Below are positions 26,191-35,181 of a stretch of DNA of 64,000 nt, one piece after another (positions within the stretch are counted from its first letter, which is position 1; each line of letters begins with the position of its first letter). The notes beneath the pieces are model-generated. The model was given only the letters and a program-made list of their open reading frames with translations. It did not search any database and was not told where the DNA came from. The stretch is taken from contig NZ_PQGG01000024.1 in assembly GCF_002915595.1 (NCBI RefSeq), positions 1 to 64,000 on the forward strand, read 5' to 3'. The position numbers and the translations under genes are program-made. This stretch comes from Zhongshania marina. Its GTDB lineage: Bacteria > Pseudomonadota > Gammaproteobacteria > Pseudomonadales > Spongiibacteraceae.

Positions 26191-27411
26191 ATGGATTTTA
26201 GCCACAGCCCGCGTTGCCAAGACCTTATCGTCCGCGTGCGCGCGTTTATAAAAGACCGTATTGCACCAGTAGAAGCAGACTTAATGCCAGAAATACTGGC
26301 GGGGAATAGCGGAAGCGATTGGACCCAGTGGCGAGTCGATCCTCGTATTGAAACGCTAAAGCAAGAAGCTAAAGATCAGGGCCTGTGGAATTTATTTTTG
26401 CCAGATGAAGAGCGCGGCGCGGGTTTGTCGACTTTGGAGTATGCACCTCTGGCCGAAGAAATGGGCCGCTCCCATCTTGCTCCGCAAGTATTCAATTGTA
26501 ATGCGCCAGACACCGGCAATATGGAAGTGTTGTGGAAATACGGTAGTGATGAGCAAAAGCAGCGCTGGCTAGAGCCTTTGTTAGAAGGGGAGATTCGTTC
26601 AGTATTTTTTATGACCGAGCCGGACGTAGCTTCTTCTGACGCCACCAATATGGAAGCGACCATCATTGAAGATGGTGACGATCTTATTCTTAACGGCAAA
26701 AAATGGTGGTCTAGCGGTGCTGGCGATCCGCGCTGTGAGATTGGCATATTTATGGGAGTGAGCAACCCCGAGGCCAACCGTCACAACCGTCATTCAATGG
26801 TCTTGGTTCCCATGAATACCCCGGGCGTTACCATTAAGCGCATGTTGCCGGTCTTTAATCATTTCGATGCACCTGAAGGGCATGGCGAAGTGTGGTTTGA
26901 AAATGTGCGGGTGCCCAAGAGCAATTTAGTTTTAGGTTTGGGGCGCGGTTTTGAAATTGCCCAAGGTCGCTTGGGACCAGGGCGTATTCATCATTGCATG
27001 CGGGCTTTGGGAGCTGCTGAAAAAGCCCTAGAGTTGCTAATTAAGCGCGGTACCTCGCGGGTGGCATTTGGTAAGCCGATTATCAATCTTGGTGGCAATC
27101 AGGAACGGCTAGCTAATTTCCGTATTGCTATCGATCAAGCGCGCCTTCTTACGCTGTATGCGGCGTGGAAGATTGATTCTGTTGGTGCCTTGGGTGCGCT
27201 GACCGAAATATCGGCAATTAAGGTGGTTGCGCCGAATGTATTGCAAGACGTGGTCGATGCGGCGATCCAGATTCATGGTGGTGCCGGTGTTTCTAACGAT
27301 ACGCCACTGGCGAATATGTTTGCGATGGCGAGGGTGCTGCGCTTAGCAGATGGGCCAGATGAGGTGCATCGAGGCTTAATCGCCCGCATGGAATTGGCAA
27401 AATATAAATAA
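26191..27411 (+). CDS. Acyl-CoA dehydrogenase, ACAD10/11- or LvaC-like
   Basis: A 406-residue flavoprotein of the acyl-CoA dehydrogenase superfamily. FAD/substrate motifs include FFMTEPDVASSDATNM and KKWWSSGAGDP, the later helical domain has SRVAFGKPIINLGGNQERLANFRIAID, and IQIHGGAGVSNDTPL is present. In this subfamily the TEPDVASSD form is shared with bacterial and animal ACAD10/11. The neighbours are an APH-type kinase and SDRs, as in levulinate catabolism, where LvaC removes a 4-phosphate from acyl-CoA. That gives the inferred role. It heads a five-gene operon and has AGGAG upstream of ATG 26191. Confidence 0.87.
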   Translation: MDFSHSPRCQDLIVRVRAFIKDRIAPVEADLMPEILAGNSGSDWTQWRVDPRIETLKQEAKDQGLWNLFLPDEERGAGLSTLEYAPLAEEMGRSHLAPQVFNCNAPDTGNMEVLWKYGSDEQKQRWLEPLLEGEIRSVFFMTEPDVASSDATNMEATIIEDGDDLILNGKKWWSSGAGDPRCEIGIFMGVSNPEANRHNRHSMVLVPMNTPGVTIKRMLPVFNHFDAPEGHGEVWFENVRVPKSNLVLGLGRGFEIAQGRLGPGRIHHCMRALGAAEKALELLIKRGTSRVAFGKPIINLGGNQERLANFRIAIDQARLLTLYAAWKIDSVGALGALTEISAIKVVAPNVLQDVVDAAIQIHGGAGVSNDTPLANMFAMARVLRLADGPDEVHRGLIARMELAKYK

Positions 27412-27441
27412 TAAATTTAATTTTGTGGGAGCACACACACA

Positions 27442-28257
27442 ATGGGATCGAAACGAGTTTTTATCACCGGCGGCGCGTCTGGTTTGGGGCGCGCTTTAGC
27501 CAACCGTTTTGCGGATGCGGGCTATTCGGTCTGCATTGGCGATCTTGATGATGGGCGTGGCGCGGAAGCGCTTGCTGAATTAAAAGCAAAAGGCAAAGCG
27601 CATTATATTAATTGCGATGTGACTAAGGAGTATGCCCTGCAAAGTGCTGCCGATTGGTTGCTGAGTAATTGGGGCGGCGTGGATGTGGTTATTAATAATG
27701 CTGGCGTTGCCACCGCAGGCGGTATTGCGGAATTCTCTATGGAGGATTGGGAGTGGGTGGTAAACATCAATCTACTCGGTGTGGTGCGTGGCTCTAAAGT
27801 GTTTGCGCGCTTAATGCGCGATCAAGGCAGCGGCCATATTGTGAATATCGCGTCCTTGGCGGGATTAATATATCCGCCCAAGATGGGCTCATACTGCGCC
27901 ACTAAGGCAGCAGTAGTTGCACTGTCAGAAACAATGTCCTTGGAGTTAGACGCCGACAATATAAAAGTGTCGGTGGTATGCCCGAGCTTCTTTAGAACAA
28001 ACCTTGCGGAATCGGTTCGCGCCTCAGATGCAGATAGCCAAGCGGCAACCCAGCGTTTGGTGAACAAGGCCAAGCTCGGCGCAGTTGAAATTGCGGGTCG
28101 AGTATTTAGCGCGATAGAAAAAGGTGATTTTTATATTCTGCCGCATCCTGAAGGGCGTGCAATTTGGCGTCTGAAGCGCTGGCTACCGTTTAAGCGTTAT
28201 CGCGCCATGATGTTGAAGCAAACCGCGCGGATGATGACGAATAGAGCAAAAGGCTGA
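27442..28257 (+). CDS. SDR family oxidoreductase, first in operon
   Basis: A 271-residue short-chain dehydrogenase. The cofactor motif is FITGGASGLGRALA (TGxxxGxG) near residue 10, the structural motif is NNAG, and the catalytic Ser and YxxxK are visible in NIASLAGLI and YCATKAAVV. It reduces or oxidises a hydroxyl/keto group with NAD(P). An SDR is the second step in the levulinate pathway (LvaD), so a 4-keto or 4-hydroxyacyl-CoA substrate is possible. GGGAG precedes ATG 27442 after 30 bp from the dehydrogenase gene; it is part of the operon. Confidence 0.87.
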   Translation: MGSKRVFITGGASGLGRALANRFADAGYSVCIGDLDDGRGAEALAELKAKGKAHYINCDVTKEYALQSAADWLLSNWGGVDVVINNAGVATAGGIAEFSMEDWEWVVNINLLGVVRGSKVFARLMRDQGSGHIVNIASLAGLIYPPKMGSYCATKAAVVALSETMSLELDADNIKVSVVCPSFFRTNLAESVRASDADSQAATQRLVNKAKLGAVEIAGRVFSAIEKGDFYILPHPEGRAIWRLKRWLPFKRYRAMMLKQTARMMTNRAKG

Positions 28258-28264
28258 TTGGCGA

Positions 28265-29335
28265 ATGGAAAGCAAGGCGACAATCGACGTAGCAGGTAGT
28301 GTACGAAGCGGTGAAGAGTTAGATATTGCTGCGGTGGATGCTTGGTTAAAACCAAGAATTGCGGGTTTGCTTGGCGAGCCTGTCGTTACCCAATATGGCG
28401 GTGGCGCTTCTAACTGGACCTACCGCTTAGAATATGAAAGCCACGACCTTATTTTGCGCCGGCCACCAAAGGGCACCAAGGCAAAATCTGCTCACGATAT
28501 GGGGCGGGAGTTTAAGGTGCAGTCAGCGCTGGCACCGGCATTTCCCTTTGTCCCTGAAATGCTCGCTTTCTGTGATGACCCCTCGGTGATTGATTGCGAT
28601 TTTTACGTGATGCGCCGGATCGAAGGCCTTATTCCTAGGGCTAATATGCCCAAGGGTTTGCAGCTTAGCGCTGAGCAAACCCGCGATTTGTGTTTGTCGG
28701 TGCTGGATAAATTAGTGGCCCTGCATCAAGTAGATTATGAATCTGCGGGATTGGCGTCATTGGGCAAGGGTGAGGGCTATTGTGAGCGGCAAGTGCGCGG
28801 CTGGAGTGGCCGTTTTCAAAAATCTAAAACGTGGAATGTGCCGAGCTTTAAAAAAGTAATGCATTGGCTGGCGGCGAATACACCAGCGGATGTGCGCAGC
28901 TGTGTTATTCACAATGACTTCCGCTTTGATAACGTCGTGTTGAATCCAGACAATCCCTCTGAGGTATTAGGTGTTCTCGACTGGGAAATGGCAACCCTTG
29001 GTGATCCATTAATGGATTTGGGGAGCGCGCTGGCGTATTGGGTGCAGGCTGATGATGACAAGATTATGCGTGCAACGCGGCGCCAACCTACTCATTTGCC
29101 AGGAATGCTAAGCCGTAAAGAAGTCGTGTCTTATTACTGTGAAAAAATGGGATTGAGTACAGAAAATTGGGCCTTCTATGAAGTGTTCGGTCTGTTTCGT
29201 TTGGCGGTGATTATTCAGCAAATTTACTATCGCTATTACCACAAGCAAACCCGCAATCCCGCCTTTAAAAATTTTTGGTTAATTGTTTGGTATTTAGATC
29301 GTCGCTGCCAGCGAATTATTCGGGAGCAAGTGTAA
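28265..29335 (+). CDS. APH-family phosphotransferase (ACAD10/11 kinase-like)
   Basis: A 356-residue kinase-fold protein of the aminoglycoside-phosphotransferase family. The catalytic loop is VIHNDFRFDNVVLNP and the metal-binding Asp is in VLDWEMATLGDP; the N-terminal lobe has YGGGASNWTYRL and DLILRRPP, which binds ATP. In ACAD10/11 the same kind of domain is fused to an acyl-CoA dehydrogenase and phosphorylates the 4-hydroxyl of acyl-CoA; bacterial LvaA is the separate version. Here it is 8 bp after an SDR and overlaps the next gene's ATG in TAATG, so it is translationally coupled. The substrate is inferred. Confidence 0.87.
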   Translation: MESKATIDVAGSVRSGEELDIAAVDAWLKPRIAGLLGEPVVTQYGGGASNWTYRLEYESHDLILRRPPKGTKAKSAHDMGREFKVQSALAPAFPFVPEMLAFCDDPSVIDCDFYVMRRIEGLIPRANMPKGLQLSAEQTRDLCLSVLDKLVALHQVDYESAGLASLGKGEGYCERQVRGWSGRFQKSKTWNVPSFKKVMHWLAANTPADVRSCVIHNDFRFDNVVLNPDNPSEVLGVLDWEMATLGDPLMDLGSALAYWVQADDDKIMRATRRQPTHLPGMLSRKEVVSYYCEKMGLSTENWAFYEVFGLFRLAVIIQQIYYRYYHKQTRNPAFKNFWLIVWYLDRRCQRIIREQV

Positions 29336-30033
29336 TGCCGGCTTTGTATTTAATTCGCCACGGTCAGGCCTCATTTGGGGCGGAAGATTACGATCAGCTA
29401 TCTGATTTAGGCATGCGGCAATCGCAACATGTGGGTGAGTATTTTTCGGCGCAGGGAATTCAGCCAGATACTATTATTTGTGGCGGCATGAAGCGCCACC
29501 GACAAACCGCTGAGCAATGTTTGAATGCGATGGGTTTGGGGGCAAAGTTTGTGGACACGTCGCTATGGTCGACAAACACGGATTGGAATGAGTACGATCA
29601 TCTGCAAATACTAGAAGCCTATACCGCATTGCCTGGCGTGGGCGAAATGATGGTGCAGGATATGGCGGGAGAAAATCCCAAAGCCGGATTTCAAAAACAT
29701 TTCTCGCATGCAATGCAGCGTTGGTGTGGCGGTGAGTATGATCACGAATACCGAGAAACATGGTCGGCTTTCTGCAGTCGTATTGAGCGCGGATTAGCGG
29801 CAGCGGGTGGCGCCAGCGGCAATATATTTGTATTTACTTCTGGGGGTGCGATTTCGGCGGTGAGTCGTCAGCTATTGCAGTTAAATGATATGAAAGCTTT
29901 GTCGCTAAGCTGGATGTTGGCAAATGCGGCTTATAGCAAAGTATTGGTCGGCAAATCTGGTGCGGTATTAGCGAGTATGAATGAACACGGTCATTTTGAC
30001 GGTAAATATCGAGACTTATTGAGTTACCGCTAG
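29335..30033 (+). CDS. Histidine phosphatase family protein
   Basis: A 232-residue phosphoglycerate mutase-like enzyme. The catalytic Arg-His is in YLIRHGQASFG at residues 8-10, with later RHRQTAEQ and the C-terminal FTSGGAISAV providing the remaining pocket. It may remove phosphate from a small organic phosphate. ATG 29335 shares its first base with the stop of the kinase gene. A coupled kinase and phosphatase in one operon is notable, since the pathway passes through a phosphorylated acyl-CoA. The substrate is unknown. Confidence 0.82.
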   Translation: MPALYLIRHGQASFGAEDYDQLSDLGMRQSQHVGEYFSAQGIQPDTIICGGMKRHRQTAEQCLNAMGLGAKFVDTSLWSTNTDWNEYDHLQILEAYTALPGVGEMMVQDMAGENPKAGFQKHFSHAMQRWCGGEYDHEYRETWSAFCSRIERGLAAAGGASGNIFVFTSGGAISAVSRQLLQLNDMKALSLSWMLANAAYSKVLVGKSGAVLASMNEHGHFDGKYRDLLSYR

Positions 30034-30088
30034 GGCTTAGCATGCCGGCGTGTTGTGAGTGAATATAATTTATTTTATGGGAAATCTT

Positions 30089-30835
30089 ATGCGTAAAAAT
30101 ATATTAATTACCGGTGCTAGCTCTGGTCTTGGTGAAGGTATGGCACGGCAGTTTGCTGCCAAGGGCTGCAACCTCGCTCTGTGCGCGCGGCGCATGGAAC
30201 CTATGCAGGCATTAAAGGCTGATATCGAAGCGAGCTACCCGAATGTAAAAGTATTTATTCGCGAACTCGATGTTTGCAATTATCCTCAGGTATTTGAGGT
30301 GTTTCGCGCCTTTCTGCAAGACATGGGCAGCATCGATCGGGTGATCGTGAATGCTGGTATGGGAAAAGGTGCCTCGCTGGGGACGGGCTATTTTGAGGCG
30401 AATCGTCGCACTGCAGAAACCAATTTTATTGGCGCACTTGCTCAGTGCGAGGCGGCCTTAGAAATATTTCGTGAGCAAAACAGTGGTCACCTCGTCACCG
30501 TTTCGTCAATGAGTGCAGTGCGCGGTATGCCCCGTGCTATTAATATTTACGCTGCTACCAAGGCTGGGTTGCGAACCATGAGCGAGGGCATACGCGCTGA
30601 TGTATTGGGTACGCCAATAAAAGTAAGCTGTATATTGCCTGGTTTTATTCTTACGCCAATAAATAAAGATTTGAAGAAGGCACCATTGCGTGTTGATTTA
30701 GAGACCGGCTGCAAAGCTTTGGTAAAGGCGATAGATAAAGAGCCCGCCGAGGCTAAAGTCCCAGCGTGGCCCTGGGTGCCAATGGGCGTCGTAATGAAGT
30801 TTGCGCCGTTAAAATTTATTGCAAAAATGACTTAA
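30089..30835 (+). CDS. SDR family oxidoreductase, last in operon
   Basis: A 248-residue short-chain dehydrogenase. Cofactor motif ILITGASSGLGEGMA near residue 5, NAG in VNAGMG, and catalytic VSSMSAV with YAATKAGLR are present. ATG 30089 follows ATGGGAAATCTT with a GGGA ribosome site; a longer GTG start at 30059 has no good site. The C-terminus has WPWVPMGVVMKFAPLKFI, a hydrophobic tail that could attach it to the membrane. It is 55 bp after the phosphatase gene, so it is the last member of the operon. Substrate unknown. Confidence 0.85.
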   Translation: MRKNILITGASSGLGEGMARQFAAKGCNLALCARRMEPMQALKADIEASYPNVKVFIRELDVCNYPQVFEVFRAFLQDMGSIDRVIVNAGMGKGASLGTGYFEANRRTAETNFIGALAQCEAALEIFREQNSGHLVTVSSMSAVRGMPRAINIYAATKAGLRTMSEGIRADVLGTPIKVSCILPGFILTPINKDLKKAPLRVDLETGCKALVKAIDKEPAEAKVPAWPWVPMGVVMKFAPLKFIAKMT

Positions 30836-30848
30836 ATATTCCGGCTTT

Positions 30849-30878
30849 CCCGCCTGTATTATATTTATAGCAGGCGGG
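30849..30878. terminator. Bidirectional terminator after the acyl-CoA operon
   Basis: CCCGCCTG at 30849-30856 pairs with CAGGCGGG at 30871-30878 between convergent genes. A T-rich loop lies between the arms. Confidence 0.7.
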
Positions 30879-30889
30879 TTGAGTGCGTG

Positions 30890-32707
30890 CTAAAAGCCTA
30901 GTGCTTGTCCTTCTCTGCGGGGGTCCGCGGCGCCCTTTAATTTTTTGTCTTCTATTAAAATTCCATGTAAACCACTGGTTTGATCACGCTCTTTAAACTG
31001 GTGTCCGCGCGCTTTGAGCTGATTCTTTAGCTCGCTGGTGAAGCGTCCAATTTCCAATTCGCTTGTATCTCCCATCGCAATAATATGGCCAGCGCTAATG
31101 GCTGCTGCGAGTTCTTGTTTTTCAACTAGAATGCGGTAAAGACTGGCCGCGACGTAATCTATAATTCTTGCGCCACCGGGCGAGCCAATAGCAAGCAGCG
31201 GCTTATGGTTTTTAAATACAATTATTGGCGACATAGATGAACGGGGGCGTTTGCCGGCTTGAATTCGGTTTGCGATTTTGCTGCCATCACTGTCCGTGGG
31301 TGTAAATGAAAAATCACTTAGCTGATTATTCAGCAAAAACCCATCAACAAAAATTCGCGAACCGAAGGCGGTTTCAATACTGGTGGTCATGCTAAGTACA
31401 TTGCCCTCAGTGTCCACAATGCTGAAATGGCTGGTTGATGGAAGTTCGGGCGATGTACTTGTAATACGCTGAGGGGCTAGCGGCGGCTTGCCCGCCTCGG
31501 TCTGCGGGGTGCGTTGATCAAGCTTAATCAAGCCCGCACGCTGGGCTAAGTAAGTTGAATCAACTAGGCCAGCGGTAGGCACACTCACAAAGTCTGGGTC
31601 GCCTACGTAAGTATTTCGATCTGCAAAAGCGAGGCGTGAAGCTTCAATGAATGTGTGTATAAAATCGGCTTCTGTAAATGTAGAGGTATTTTTTTCTACT
31701 TTCTCAATCATTTTTAAAATAGCGATGACGGTTGTGCCGCCGGAGGATGGCGGTGGTGCGCCGCAAACTTGGTAATTGTGGAAGGCTGCGCATACAGGGG
31801 CTCGTTCCTTACTTTGGTAGCTAGCTAAATCGGCTGCACTTAATAAGCCTGTGCGATTCGGATCGCTGTGAATTGTCTTCACCATATTCTTAGCGATAGT
31901 GCCGTGATAAAAAGCCTTGCTACCATCTTTCGCAATTTTCTTTAAGGTGGCGGCGTAATCGGGATTTTTAAGCCGAGTGCCAATCGCCTTTGGGGTAGTG
32001 GCGTCGCTAAAGAAATACGCACTAATCGCCGGATTAACCGCCACCTTTGGCATTTGAACTAGTAAGGTATGTAAGCGTGGAGAAATGACAAAGCCATTTT
32101 TGGCGAGTGCAATTGCCGGTGAAAATAAATCTGCCCAAGGTAATTTACCGTGCTTTTTATGTGCGGCCTCGAGCATGGCAATAACGCCGGGAACACCTAC
32201 CGAGTGCCCGCCGACCACGGCCTCAAAAAAGCCCATTGGGCTGCCATCGGCTTTCAAAAAATAATTTTCGTCGACCGCCTGAGGTGCAGTTTCGCGGCCA
32301 TCCCAGCTACTTAATTTATTTTTTTCGGCGTCCCAATAGAGCATGAATGCGCCGCCGCCGATACCGGATGATTGGGGTTCTACCAAACCCAATACGAGTT
32401 GCGCAGCAATGCCCGCATCGACAGCAGAGCCGCCCGCCTTGAGTATTTTTACAGCGGCCTCGGTGGCATAGGCGTTTGCTGTAACCGCCATTGCCGATTT
32501 AGCTTCAACGGTGTGTGAGGCCCTAAAGCCGCTGGCGGCCTCGGGTACAATGACCGGATCACTGGCAAACGCGGCGCTGCACAACACGGCCAAACCAAGG
32601 GTGATAGTCGGTAAAAAAAGCGGCTTTTTATCGGCAATAGAAGACATAAGGGACATCACTAGAAAGGACATGTCTTGCAGCTTGCCACGCAAAAAACGAA
32701 TGCGCAA
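30890..32707 (-). CDS. ggt: Gamma-glutamyltransferase
   Basis: About 605 residues including the N-terminus. GGT moves the gamma-glutamyl group of glutathione to amino acids or water in the periplasm and self-cleaves to two chains. The export signal is in PLFLPTITLGLAVLCSAAFA. The autocatalytic Thr is in STSHFSIVDTEGNVLSMTTS, and LVEPQSSGIGGGAFMLYW and SPGGARIIDYVAASLY are family motifs. The start is uncertain: the longest frame begins at 32707, and ATG at 32671, 32656 or 32647 would also keep the signal. It is a single gene. Confidence 0.92.
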   Translation of the reverse strand: MRIRFLRGKLQDMSFLVMSLMSSIADKKPLFLPTITLGLAVLCSAAFASDPVIVPEAASGFRASHTVEAKSAMAVTANAYATEAAVKILKAGGSAVDAGIAAQLVLGLVEPQSSGIGGGAFMLYWDAEKNKLSSWDGRETAPQAVDENYFLKADGSPMGFFEAVVGGHSVGVPGVIAMLEAAHKKHGKLPWADLFSPAIALAKNGFVISPRLHTLLVQMPKVAVNPAISAYFFSDATTPKAIGTRLKNPDYAATLKKIAKDGSKAFYHGTIAKNMVKTIHSDPNRTGLLSAADLASYQSKERAPVCAAFHNYQVCGAPPPSSGGTTVIAILKMIEKVEKNTSTFTEADFIHTFIEASRLAFADRNTYVGDPDFVSVPTAGLVDSTYLAQRAGLIKLDQRTPQTEAGKPPLAPQRITSTSPELPSTSHFSIVDTEGNVLSMTTSIETAFGSRIFVDGFLLNNQLSDFSFTPTDSDGSKIANRIQAGKRPRSSMSPIIVFKNHKPLLAIGSPGGARIIDYVAASLYRILVEKQELAAAISAGHIIAMGDTSELEIGRFTSELKNQLKARGHQFKERDQTSGLHGILIEDKKLKGAADPRREGQALGF

Positions 32708-32798
32708 ATACCCCCAAGAAAGCGCTGGGGAATAGCAGCGCTGTAATGGTATTCGCTTTGGGGCTGGATATTCGCGATGCCTAGTAAATGCAGCGGTG

Positions 32799-33896
32799 CT
32801 AGTTGCTCATGCTTAAAACCGGCTTAATCACTTTGCCACTCAAGGTGTCGGCAACGGCTTGATTAATGTCTTCAAAGGCATAGCGCGTAACGAGCTTGTC
32901 TAAGGGAAGTTGACCAGCGCGGTAATATTCAATCATACGGGGAATAAAATCTCGGGGTACGGCGTCCCCCTCTATGGCACCGCGTATTTGTTTGCCGGTG
33001 GCCATGAGCAGGCCCATATCGATATTGAGTTTGGCGCCCGGCTTACCCACACCAACACAGACCAAACAGCCACGCGGTTTTAGGGTTTGGAAAGCTGCGT
33101 CGGCAACCGCTGGTGCGCCGGTGGTATCGAGGGCGTAATCAATGCCGCCGAGCTTTTGCAGTGCTTTCTGAAGGGATTCTTGGTCGCCGCGTATGCAGTG
33201 GCTGGCACCTAGTTCGCGGGCCATCTCCAGTCTGCTGTCCATTATATCGACGGCTATAATTGGGTTGCAGCCCGCTATTTTTGCAGCGGCAATGGCAGAT
33301 AAACCCACCGTGCCGCAGCCTAATATACAAATGCTGCTGCCACTTTCTGCGGCCATGCTAAGCAGCACCGAACCCATGCCGGTCTGCACGCCGCAAGCCA
33401 GGGGTGCCATTAAAGTAGGGTCGAGGTCGTCTGCCAGCGGCACCATATTTTGGGTGGCGGCAACAGCGTGGCTGGCGAATGACGATTGTGCAAAGAAGTG
33501 GCCGGTGATGGCTTTGCCCTGTTGGCTTATGGGTGAGCTACCGTCGCTGCGAGAGCCAAGTACTTGATATACCAAGCCTTGGTCGCAGTACCCCGGCGCT
33601 GCGTTGCGGCAATTCTTGCATTGGCCGCAACTGCCAAAGCTCATAAGTACACGATCACCAATGGCAAATTCGCTTACGCCATCGCCTAATTGCAGTATGC
33701 GACCGACACCTTCGTGGCCGAGCACTGCCGGCAGTGGCACCGGCATATATTGGTCGCGGGCGGCGATATCGGTATGACAAATTCCCGTTGCTTCCACTTC
33801 TACCAAAACCTCATTGGCCTTGGGTGAATCTAGCTCGCAGTTTTCAATACAAAATGCCCCGCCCTGTTCCTTTACTACTGCGGCTGTTATTAGCAT
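32799..33896 (-). CDS. Zinc-dependent alcohol dehydrogenase
   Basis: A 365-residue medium-chain dehydrogenase. The catalytic zinc set is Cys40 in ATGICHTD with His61-Glu62 in GHEGVGRI. The structural zinc set is Cys90, Cys93, Cys96 and Cys104 in SCGQCKNCRNAAPGYC. The NAD-binding motif is ICILGCGTVGLSA and the strand-2 acidic residue AVD indicates NAD. It resembles aryl- and long-chain alcohol dehydrogenases. It should oxidise a primary or secondary alcohol to aldehyde or ketone; the substrate cannot be told. AGAGGT lies upstream of ATG 33896. It is 86 bp from an AraC gene on the same strand. Confidence 0.88.
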   Translation of the reverse strand: MLITAAVVKEQGGAFCIENCELDSPKANEVLVEVEATGICHTDIAARDQYMPVPLPAVLGHEGVGRILQLGDGVSEFAIGDRVLMSFGSCGQCKNCRNAAPGYCDQGLVYQVLGSRSDGSSPISQQGKAITGHFFAQSSFASHAVAATQNMVPLADDLDPTLMAPLACGVQTGMGSVLLSMAAESGSSICILGCGTVGLSAIAAAKIAGCNPIIAVDIMDSRLEMARELGASHCIRGDQESLQKALQKLGGIDYALDTTGAPAVADAAFQTLKPRGCLVCVGVGKPGAKLNIDMGLLMATGKQIRGAIEGDAVPRDFIPRMIEYYRAGQLPLDKLVTRYAFEDINQAVADTLSGKVIKPVLSMSN

Positions 33897-33927
33897 TTTG
33901 CGATTACCTCTAAGCTGATTGTGTTGT

Positions 33928-33952
33928 TAAAAAAATCCCCGCCGAAGCGGGG
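33928..33952 (-). terminator. Terminator of the minus-strand AraC gene
   Basis: CCCCGC at 33937-33942 pairs with GCGGGG at 33947-33952; on the minus strand seven T follow the stem. Confidence 0.88.
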
Positions 33953-33982
33953 TAGGCAGGGATTGTCTGTATAAGGTCGGTA

Positions 33983-34999
33983 TTAGCCAACCGCGAGCAT
34001 GGTGACGCGGTAGCGGCCAGGCGCTTGGCCAAACCAGCGTTTAAATGCCTTTTGGAAAGCACTTTGATCGCTGAAGCCCAGTTCTGCAGAAATATCTAAT
34101 AGCCCCATATCGTGGTCGGCAATAAGTTTGCGAGAGCGCTCTTTTCTGGCTTCGTCGACCAAGCATTTAAAATTGGTGGTGGTGTGATTTAAGCGTCGCT
34201 GCAAGGTGCGGGGCGCAAGGCTAAGGTCCGCTGCAACATCTTCTAAGCGCGGCACACCTTCGGGAAGTTGGCGAACAATACAGTCCATCACATCGCGAAT
34301 AACGCGGTCTTCCAACTGTAAATTTGCCAGCTCTGCGCGGGCGGCCTGTACCAGCGAGCGGTGAATGGCGGTATGAGGGAAGCGGGTTGGGCGGTCCAAA
34401 AAGTGACTGTCGAACTCTACGCAGTTGCTATGACTGTTGTAGTGCACAGGCGCTTCAATAATACGGGCAATTTCTTCGGAATTCGCTGGGCCTTGGTGCG
34501 TAAAATGAATTTCGCGTTTGCTGCACCAGCGGTCTAACAGGGGTTTATTGGCGCGGTACCAGCTAGTAAAGAAAAATTCTATTACCTGCCGAGAGGGTGC
34601 TTGGCGCGGCGGCAATTGCCAGCTTAGGCGCGCCAAGTCATCGTTTATGGGATTAAAGTCGACGTCGCCGTGGTCGATAAGTAGACGCGAGAAATCCACT
34701 ACCGCGTTGACTGCCTCACGGGTACTTGGTGCACTCATACCCAAATAGTTGACCATGCCCCAAGCTTGCTTAGAGCTGTGGGCGCCAGCGTGGGCGCCAA
34801 AATAATAGTCGTTTAGTAACTGGCTGCCGGCATCTAATAGCATTTCAAACAGGCGCAGCGGGAAGCGGCCATTGTCGGTAAGATGCTCCTCCGGCGTATG
34901 GCGCATTACAGCGTGTAGCTGCTGTTTGCTAATACCTTTGCTCGAAAGATACTCTAGGGTGCTTTGTAGATACTCGTTGCAGACGGTCGGTGTGCGCAC
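33983..34999 (-). CDS. AraC-family transcriptional regulator 1
   Basis: A 338-residue regulator started at GTG 34999, which has AGGAG seven bases upstream; the longer frame from 35020 would overlap that ribosome site. The N-terminal part follows the arabinose-binding type (OruR/ArgR-like), with YYFGAHAGAHS and VNYLGMSAPS. The C-terminal AraC domain has DLSLAPRTLQRRLN and LDISAELGFSDQSAFQKAFKRWFG, the two helix-turn-helix motifs. It is divergent from a second AraC gene, and a terminator separates it from the alcohol dehydrogenase. The regulated genes are unknown. Confidence 0.9.
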   Translation of the reverse strand: MRTPTVCNEYLQSTLEYLSSKGISKQQLHAVMRHTPEEHLTDNGRFPLRLFEMLLDAGSQLLNDYYFGAHAGAHSSKQAWGMVNYLGMSAPSTREAVNAVVDFSRLLIDHGDVDFNPINDDLARLSWQLPPRQAPSRQVIEFFFTSWYRANKPLLDRWCSKREIHFTHQGPANSEEIARIIEAPVHYNSHSNCVEFDSHFLDRPTRFPHTAIHRSLVQAARAELANLQLEDRVIRDVMDCIVRQLPEGVPRLEDVAADLSLAPRTLQRRLNHTTTNFKCLVDEARKERSRKLIADHDMGLLDISAELGFSDQSAFQKAFKRWFGQAPGRYRVTMLAVG

Positions 35000-35124
35000 A
35001 ACTTTTCTCCTCTGGCGCACCGCATTGGCATATGGCTACGGTGCATTGTTATTGTATGGGCGGCATGATGCTGCCGATGGGGTGTACATTAGCAGCAATA
35101 AACTGTCCCTAACGACTTATTGAT

Positions 35125-35163
35125 ATCATTATTGGCCACAACTGATTATCATTATGGGCCACA
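35125..35163 (+). promoter_or_regulatory. AraC-type direct repeat operator
   Basis: Two 16-bp near-identical copies, ATCATTATTGGCCACA at 35125-35140 and ATCATTATGGGCCACA at 35148-35163, 23 bp apart, a little over two helical turns. They lie just before the GTG of the plus-strand AraC gene, in the 182-bp divergent gap. Direct repeats with this spacing are typical AraC sites. Confidence 0.65.
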
Positions 35164-35181
35164 TAATAATAAGGTGAGAAC

